From positions 1 through 19,248 of the forward strand of contig JAFQVC010000120.1 in the NCBI GenBank assembly GCA_017408205.1: 19,248 bases of DNA. The letters run 5' to 3'. The notes under the pieces are model-generated. The model was not told the DNA's origin. It made no database searches and was given only the letters and a program-made list of their open reading frames with translations. Shown piece after piece: positions 15,158-19,248 of the stretch (position 1 is its first letter; each line of letters opens with the position of its first letter). Origin of the DNA: Clostridia bacterium (GTDB taxonomy: Bacteria > Bacillota > Clostridia > Monoglobales > Firm-18). The position numbers were made by a program, and so were the translations under genes.

Positions 15158-15383
15158 AGTTTACGATAATTATGTCGTTGCCTATTTTCTTTATTTCGTT
15201 CCACAAAATTACTGTTTCGTTTTCTTTGTTAAAAGAAAACAATTTGCTTTTTGAGGGAGGAAGTACTATAGAATTTACCTTTCCTGTTTCTGTGTCAAAT
15301 TCCATGTCGCATACAAAGCCGAGTCTCTCCCCCGTTGATACGTTTATAACTTCTTTGTTTTTTAGTTCACTGAATTTGCACAT
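15156..15383 (-). CDS. YlmC/YmxH family sporulation protein (PRC-barrel)
   Basis: 75 residues, one small PRC-barrel domain: KFSELKNKEVINVSTGERLGFVCDM, then FDTETGKVNSIVLP and a last strand VILWNEIKKIGNDIIIV. This matches YlmC/YmxH, found almost only in endospore-forming Firmicutes and usually called a sporulation protein, with unknown biochemistry. The frame also opens at GTG 15392 and ATG 15389, but a GGTGAT lies four bases before the ATG at 15383, which gives the family's usual N-terminus. It is the only plus-to-minus change in the centre of the window, converging on the PFL gene and divergent from the MATE gene. It suggests the organism belongs to a spore-forming lineage. Confidence 0.85.
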   Translation of the reverse strand: MCKFSELKNKEVINVSTGERLGFVCDMEFDTETGKVNSIVLPPSKSKLFSFNKENETVILWNEIKKIGNDIIIVN

Positions 15384-15399
15384 TTTCATCACCGGTACT

Positions 15400-15405
15400 A
15401 TTATA
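15400..15405 (-). promoter_or_regulatory. Possible -10 element for ylmC
   Basis: Read on the minus strand, 15405-15400 is TATAAT, 17 bases before the chosen ylmC start codon. No recognisable sigma-A -35 lies 16-18 bases upstream, so this is a weak call; a sporulation sigma factor could have other needs. Confidence 0.3.
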
Positions 15406-15416
15406 TTAAGTACTGC

Positions 15417-15445
15417 TTGAAAATATTTTATATTTATGTTATAAT
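15417..15445 (+). promoter_or_regulatory. Promoter of the MATE-GlmM-like-queT operon
   Basis: TTGAAA (15417-15422), a 17-base spacer, and TATAAT (15440-15445) preceded by TGT, so both a good -35 and a perfect extended -10. The start would be near 15452, with GGAGG (15474-15478) and ATG 15486 downstream. Confidence 0.75.
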
Positions 15446-15485
15446 TTTACAGTAAGTATGCTGTATTCTGTTCGGAGGCAAATAA

Positions 15486-16832
15486 ATGAAGGACTTAACA
15501 ACTGGAAACATTTATAAAACTTTTATATGGTTTGCTATCCCAATGGCTTTATCAGGACTTCTGTCACAAGCTTATTCAATTATAAATACTATAATTGCAG
15601 GTAAGTTAATAGGTGAAGCAGGTCTTGCTGCTGTTGGTGCAACAGCGCCCTTACTTGATGCGATTTCCTCGCTTTTCTGGGGATTTTGCGTTGGTTTTTC
15701 CGTTTATGTTGCAAATTTGTTTGGCGCAAAGCAGTATTATAAAATTAAAGAAAGCATTATTACTATGTATTTTACTTTGTTTGCAGTTACGGTAACAGTA
15801 GGTATTATAATGCTCATATTTAATAATCAAATATTTAATTTACTCAATATTGAAAATGCCATTAGAAATGATGTGTTTAAGTATTTTTCGGTATATATGA
15901 TAGGTTTTTTCTTTATCATATTCGGTCAGGTCAGTGTTGCTATGATTAATGCTTTCGGTATAGGGAAATTCCCGTTATATATGTCGGTTTTGTCAACTGT
16001 GCTTACGATTTCAGGCAACATTGTTTCGGTTGCGGTTTTTGATTTGGGTGTAATGGGACTTGCTTTATCTACAGTTTTAGCAAGTGTTGTTGTAACCGTG
16101 ATGTATATTTTTGAGTTTAAAAGGATTTTTAAAGAATTAGATGTAGATAAAGATAAAGCAAAACTTTGTTTTGGTGTTATAAAGGAATCATTTTCATATT
16201 CGGGCTCTGCAATGATGCAGCAACTGATTATGTATATTGCACCCCTTATAATTTCTCCATTTATTAACGCTATCGGTAGTTCTGCAACTGCGGCATATAC
16301 TGTTGTAACAAGAATATATAATATAATCGCTTCTGTTTATCAGAATTCTGCTAAAACACTAAGTAATTACGCTGCACAATGTATGGGTGCTAAGAAATAT
16401 TCTAAAGTCAAAAAAGGCGTATATGTTGGCTTTTTTCAGGGTTTAATGTTTATAGCACCGTTTCTTCTTGTTTGTGTATTTGGTGCAAAACATACATGTA
16501 TGTTGTTTTTTACAAAGGGAAGTTCCGGTGAAGCGTTGAATTACGCTGTTACCTTCTCTGTTGGCTTTTTACCCTTCATTGTGTTTAATGTAATTAACAA
16601 CTTGTTTCATTCGTTCTTCAGGGGTGTTAATGCCCCCGCTTGTCTGCTTTTTTCTACTATTATCGGTTCTGTAAGCAGAGTTTTAGCAAGTATTTATTTT
16701 ATAAAAAGCGGATATGGAATGAACGGTGCATATATGGGCTGGGTTGCTTCGTGGATTATAGAAGCAGTGTTTGTAGTGTATATTTATTATTCAGGCAGAT
16801 GGAAACCTATTGAAATGACTAATGAGATTTGA
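15486..16832 (+). CDS. MATE-family efflux transporter
   Basis: 448 residues with about twelve hydrophobic helices in two homologous halves, the normal size of MATE (multi-antimicrobial extrusion) transporters. Clear family features are the first-helix segment IPMALSGLLSQAYSIINTIIAGKLIG followed by GLAAVGATAPL, which continues into LFWGFCVGFSVYVANLFGAK, and in the second half the equivalent FSVGFLPFIVFNVINNLFHSFFRG. It would exchange Na+ or H+ for cationic drugs, metabolites or possibly lipid-linked substrates; the substrate cannot be told. It has a strong own promoter and GGAGG before ATG 15486. Its stop is 11 bases before the GlmM-like gene, within the latter's ribosome binding site. Confidence 0.92.
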   Translation: MKDLTTGNIYKTFIWFAIPMALSGLLSQAYSIINTIIAGKLIGEAGLAAVGATAPLLDAISSLFWGFCVGFSVYVANLFGAKQYYKIKESIITMYFTLFAVTVTVGIIMLIFNNQIFNLLNIENAIRNDVFKYFSVYMIGFFFIIFGQVSVAMINAFGIGKFPLYMSVLSTVLTISGNIVSVAVFDLGVMGLALSTVLASVVVTVMYIFEFKRIFKELDVDKDKAKLCFGVIKESFSYSGSAMMQQLIMYIAPLIISPFINAIGSSATAAYTVVTRIYNIIASVYQNSAKTLSNYAAQCMGAKKYSKVKKGVYVGFFQGLMFIAPFLLVCVFGAKHTCMLFFTKGSSGEALNYAVTFSVGFLPFIVFNVINNLFHSFFRGVNAPACLLFSTIIGSVSRVLASIYFIKSGYGMNGAYMGWVASWIIEAVFVVYIYYSGRWKPIEMTNEI

Positions 16833-16843
16833 GGTGTTATTTA

Positions 16844-18139
16844 ATGACAACTTACAGTGGTATTGTTAATAAAGAACTTACTCCGCAGATGGCTTTTGAA
16901 CTTGGCAGGGCACTTATATCCCTGTTATCGTCTTTTGACAAGCCGAAAGTTATAATAGGCAGAGATACACGTTCTTCGGGGGATATGCTTGAATGTGCTT
17001 TGACTTCGGGCTTATTAAGCGCGGGTGCAGATGTGGTGCTTCTGGGTATAGTGCCTACCCCTGCAATGTCACATTTTACAAAAATTTACGACGCGGATGC
17101 AGGTGTTTCAATTTGCGATTCTGACGGTATTTACAATTACAGCGGCATAGTTGTTTTTAATAAAGACGGCAGTATCTATAACGGAAGCATCAGTATTGAA
17201 AAAGCCGCACCGCTTGTTAATTGCGAGGATATCGGCACAGTAATACGGAAAAATGACAGTATTTTTGATTATATCAGTTTTGTTAAATCAACAGTTACTT
17301 CGGACTTGAAAGGAATAAAGATTGCAGTTGACTGTGCTAACGGTGTCAATTCCATAATAGGGCCTGATATTTTTGAAGATTTGGGTGCAACTGTGTTTGC
17401 AATAAATAATTCTCCCGACGGAAAGAACATTAATCTTGACTGCGGTACAAACAATACGGATGCCTTGCAGAAATTTGTTGTGGAATCAGGCGCAGATGTG
17501 GGCGTGGCGTTTAACGGCAATGGTGACAAGGTAATTTTTGTTGATGAAAAAGGCAATGTTATCGACGGCGACAATATTATAGCAATTTGCGCTATCGATA
17601 TGAAAAACAAAAATCAGTTAAATGAGGATACTATTTTACTTACTACAAACAGTAATGTGGGACTTATTAATTCTGCATCTGATAATGAAATTACTGTTCT
17701 GGAAACTGTGGCAGATCACGAAAGTATTGCAGACGAGATTGTTTCTAATAATTATTCAATCGGTGGCGAACAGTCGGGATATATTGTTTTTCCTGAGCAC
17801 AGCGCTGTAAGTGATGGTCTTATTACCGCACTTCAGTTGCTTTGCATTTATAAAAACAGCGGTAAATATATGTCTTCTCTTGCGTCGTCTGCAAATGTGT
17901 TGCCCCACGTTTCTGTTAAGGCAAAAATTAAGCCAGAAAACATAAATGCATATAAAGAAGACACACTTATTGTTGCTGAATTAAGACAGTTGAATGATGA
18001 TTTTAACGGAAATGGTAAAGCGGTTATTTTTGAAGATGATAACGGCGACCTTGAAGTTACAATAGAGGGAGAAGATGTTGAGTTTATTACAAAACGTGCC
18101 CAAGACCTTGCTCAACTTCTGGAATTAAAATTCAATTAG
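16844..18139 (+). CDS. Phosphohexomutase-fold protein (GlmM-like) with degenerate active site, probable pseudoenzyme
   Basis: 431 residues, against about 450 for GlmM, with the four-domain order of the alpha-D-phosphohexomutases: ELTPQMAFELGRAL, IIGRDTRSSGDMLE (38-50), VPTPAMSHFT (70-79), DCANGVNSIIG, and a C-terminal domain. Each catalytic motif is altered. The N-terminal FGTDGIRG is gone (YSGIVNKELT). The phosphoserine loop reads ICDSDGI (90-96), keeping Ser93 but losing the H-N-P. The Mg loop DGDGDR is NGNGDK (224-229), losing two of three Asp ligands. The phosphate loop RPSGTEP is replaced around 397-403 (EDDNGDL). The sugar-selecting GGEQSGY (307-313) is kept. The frame is intact and codons look normal, so it is probably maintained as a binding or regulatory protein. 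The start ATG 16844 follows AGGTG. It sits between MATE and queT, with 9-11 base gaps. Confidence 0.85.
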   Translation: MTTYSGIVNKELTPQMAFELGRALISLLSSFDKPKVIIGRDTRSSGDMLECALTSGLLSAGADVVLLGIVPTPAMSHFTKIYDADAGVSICDSDGIYNYSGIVVFNKDGSIYNGSISIEKAAPLVNCEDIGTVIRKNDSIFDYISFVKSTVTSDLKGIKIAVDCANGVNSIIGPDIFEDLGATVFAINNSPDGKNINLDCGTNNTDALQKFVVESGADVGVAFNGNGDKVIFVDEKGNVIDGDNIIAICAIDMKNKNQLNEDTILLTTNSNVGLINSASDNEITVLETVADHESIADEIVSNNYSIGGEQSGYIVFPEHSAVSDGLITALQLLCIYKNSGKYMSSLASSANVLPHVSVKAKIKPENINAYKEDTLIVAELRQLNDDFNGNGKAVIFEDDNGDLEVTIEGEDVEFITKRAQDLAQLLELKFN

Positions 18140-18148
18140 GGTGAGATT

Positions 18149-18622
18149 ATGAAAATACGTAAAATATTATATGCTGCAGTAATTGCGGCTGTTTATGCTA
18201 TGGCTTCAATTATCTGTGCACCCATTAGTTACGGACCTGTTCAGGTAAGGTTGTCTGAAGCATTGACCGTGTTGCCTGCCTTTTCTCCTGTGGCAATCTG
18301 GGGAGTGTTTGTAAGTTGCATTGTTGCAAACCTTGTAACAGGTAGTGTTGTTAATATAATTTTCGGAAGTTTAACAACACTTGTTGCGGCATATTGTTCG
18401 TATAAGTTGAGAAATAACAAGTGGCTTGTACCGTTACCTCCCGTTTTGTTAAACGGTTTGATTGTCGGGGGATATTTAACTGTCATATCAGGGGGACTCT
18501 GGTATATTAATATGCTTACAGTAACTTTGGGACAACTGGTGTCCTGTTACCTGATTGGCATACCGCTTATGATTATTGTCGGGGAAAACAAGCAAATCCA
18601 CAATTTTTTTAAAAACTCTTGA
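18149..18622 (+). CDS. queT: QueT-type ECF transporter S component
   Basis: 157 residues with about five hydrophobic helices. QueT hallmarks are SYGPVQVRLSEALTVLPAF and the GSVVNIIFGSLTTLVAAYC helix. It is the substrate-specificity subunit of an energy-coupling-factor transporter, which works with shared EcfA/A'/T subunits encoded elsewhere, and takes up queuosine precursors (preQ1 or similar). Many queT genes carry a preQ1 riboswitch leader; here only nine bases separate it from the preceding gene (GGTGAG as ribosome binding site), so there is none. It is last of the MATE operon. Its stop codon overlaps the -35 of the tRNA-Trp promoter and no terminator stands between, so read-through into the tRNA is possible. 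Confidence 0.88.
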   Translation: MKIRKILYAAVIAAVYAMASIICAPISYGPVQVRLSEALTVLPAFSPVAIWGVFVSCIVANLVTGSVVNIIFGSLTTLVAAYCSYKLRNNKWLVPLPPVLLNGLIVGGYLTVISGGLWYINMLTVTLGQLVSCYLIGIPLMIIVGENKQIHNFFKNS

Positions 18623-18647
18623 CATAACAAGACCTTTATTGTATAAT
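18619..18647 (+). promoter_or_regulatory. Consensus promoter of tRNA-Trp
   Basis: TTGACA (18619-18624), a 17-base spacer and TATAAT (18642-18647), a perfect match to the sigma-A consensus. Transcription would start near 18654, nine bases before the tRNA. The -35 overlaps the queT stop codon. Confidence 0.85.
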
Positions 18648-18656
18648 GTAAAGGTC
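18631..18656 (+). repeat. Perfect 8-bp dyad around the tRNA-Trp -10
   Basis: GACCTTTA (18631-18638) and TAAAGGTC (18649-18656) are exact inverted copies separated by 10 bases that contain the -10 hexamer. It has no T run, so it is not a terminator for queT, and it could be an operator or a hairpin in read-through transcripts. Confidence 0.7.
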
Positions 18657-18662
18657 GCAAAT

Positions 18663-18736
18663 AGGGGTATGATGTAATGGTAACATGCCGGTCTCCAAAA
18701 CCGTTCTTGAGGGTTCGAGTCCTTCTACCCCTGCCA
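18663..18736 (+). tRNA. tRNA-Trp, anticodon CCA
   Basis: A 74-base cloverleaf with encoded CCA end. Acceptor AGGGGTA pairs with TACCCCT; discriminator G. D-stem ATGT/ACAT, loop AATGGTA. The anticodon loop is CTCCAAA with anticodon CCA at 18695-18697, decoding UGG as tryptophan. The T arm is GAGGG TTCGAGT CCTTC. The anticodon stem has a C27-U43 mismatch at its top, and the variable loop is four bases (TCTT). It has a consensus promoter and a terminator. Confidence 0.95.
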
Positions 18737-18743
18737 ATATATT

Positions 18744-18776
18744 TGGCTCAAACACTGGGTTTGAGCCATTTTTTAT
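18744..18776 (+). terminator. Rho-independent terminator after tRNA-Trp
   Basis: TGGCTCAAAC (18744-18753) pairs with GTTTGAGCCA (18759-18768), ten perfect base pairs with a 5-base loop, followed by a T run. Confidence 0.88.
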
Positions 18777-18785
18777 TGCCAATTT

Positions 18786-18947
18786 TTAAGAGCGGCAATC
18801 TTCACTTTTTTGAGCATCAATTTTGATTTTTGGTAATTTACGAGTATATTTCTGATGACGGCGCATGGTCTTGTGATTCAAATAATTATGCCTGAAATGA
18901 GCATCAATTTCGCATACGGTCGCATCCGTTTCTAACGATTCCGTCTG
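18786..18947 (-). pseudogene. Possible remnant of a short minus-strand reading frame
   Basis: Stop-to-stop frame of 53 residues on the minus strand between TAG (18950-18948) and TAA (18788-18786). It has no ribosome binding site and no start codon early in the frame; the only Met is in KTMRRHQ. The residues are basic and His-rich (HFRHNYLNHKT, MRRHQKYTRKLPKI) and, read at protein level, IDA appears twice, in phase 29 residues apart, because of a 13-base direct repeat. The codon choice (CGC, CGT, GCG, ACC) looks less A/T-biased than in neighbouring genes. I do not recognise it. It may be the end of a decayed mobile-element or accessory gene, or it may be noncoding. Confidence 0.25.
18811..18910. 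repeat. 13-base direct repeat behind the tRNA
   Basis: TGAGCATCAATTT occurs at 18811-18823 and 18898-18910, 87 bases apart. Apart from this and the remnant frame, 18777-18998 shows no clear gene. Confidence 0.6.
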
Positions 18948-18998
18948 CTACATCATCATTTTAGCATCACAACGCTAATTATATATGTATATCTACCA

Positions 18999-19248
18999 TC
19001 ATATAGTTGTGTTTTGTAATTTTTCAATTATTTGTAGGTTTATAGGTTTTACTTCTCCTATGAATTTTTTCATTACTTTATCAAAAGAAATTAAATATGA
19101 TGTTGTATCTTTTAGTATGCAAGCATCTGAACTTGGTTCTATTACATCCATACAACCCACACAAAACATATCAAATATATCATTTTTTTGTAATTTTTGT
19201 TCCCTATTATACCACGCTGTAAACATTACATCTTGTAAATACTTTATT
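18999..19248 (-). CDS. Unrecognised protein, C-terminal part (gene runs off the right edge)
   Basis: Minus-strand frame ending in TGA at 19001-18999 and open through the right edge (I-K-Y-L-Q-D-V before the first Met at 19226). There is no ribosome binding site before ATG 19226, so the true start is probably outside and at least 82 residues are visible. The sequence is soluble in character with two Cys in MFCVGCMD and segments LISFDKVMKKFIGEV and INLQIIEKLQ. I do not recognise a family. It lies on the opposite strand to nearly all genes here, behind a tRNA, and no terminator or partner gene is seen. It could belong to an accessory segment. Coding nature is moderately likely. Confidence 0.5.
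   Translation of the reverse strand, partial: IKYLQDVMFTAWYNREQKLQKNDIFDMFCVGCMDVIEPSSDACILKDTTSYLISFDKVMKKFIGEVKPINLQIIEKLQNTTI

Noticed and set aside
16829..16843. Earlier TTG start for the GlmM-like protein
   Set aside because: It lies in the ribosome binding site, would overlap the MATE stop, and the extra residues do not restore the FGTDGIRG motif.
18140..18148. preQ1 riboswitch before queT
   Set aside because: Only nine bases separate queT from the preceding gene, which is too short for any riboswitch.

Overview
The window looks like part of the chromosome of a low-GC, spore-lineage Firmicute (class Clostridia, probably an uncultured gut or rumen type). Supporting points are the AT-rich sequence, strong GGAGG-type ribosome binding sites, frequent TTG/GTG starts, A/T-rich promoters often carrying an extended -10 (TGnTATAAT), SLH-domain surface proteins, a YlmC/YmxH-type sporulation PRC-barrel gene, and the ruvX-DUF1292 and ACT(UPF0237)-PFL(UPF0210) gene pairs typical of the phylum. 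The species cannot be fixed from sequence alone.

Left part (1-4955): the 3' part of a YjjG-type HAD phosphatase; a small membrane-anchored protein of unknown function; an EamA/DMT exporter; a Dabb (stress-responsive A/B barrel) protein; a PHP-family histidinol-phosphatase-like enzyme with its own promoter; a stand-alone EutH ethanolamine permease; then ruvX and a DUF1292 protein.

Cell-surface part (4996-9327): an 846-residue secreted phosphodiester glycosidase (NAGPA) protein with three SLH repeats, a 33-residue peptide in which nearly every second residue is Asn, and a Cthe_2159-type carbohydrate-binding lipoprotein. Stem-loop terminators follow the DUF1292 gene, the small peptide gene and the lipoprotein gene.

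Amino-acid operon (9349-15157): one promoter and one terminator enclose hom, thrB, lysC, rlmB, a UPF0237 ACT protein and a PFL/UPF0210 protein. It covers the aspartate-family steps to homoserine phosphate, without thrC. lysC carries a perfect internal Shine-Dalgarno and an in-frame start at codon 246, the arrangement known for the separate regulatory subunit of B. subtilis aspartokinase II.

Right part (15156-19248): ylmC on the minus strand, divergent from a MATE transporter, a GlmM-like phosphohexomutase and queT, apparently one operon. The GlmM homologue is the most unusual item: the reading frame is intact and the phosphoserine position is kept, but the FGTDGIRG, ASHNP, DGDGDR and RPSGTEP motifs are all changed, so it looks like a pseudoenzyme. 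A tRNA-Trp gene with a consensus promoter and its own terminator follows. Beyond it the sequence changes character: remnants of a minus-strand reading frame and an unrecognised partial minus-strand gene running off the right edge, possibly an accessory segment inserted behind the tRNA.
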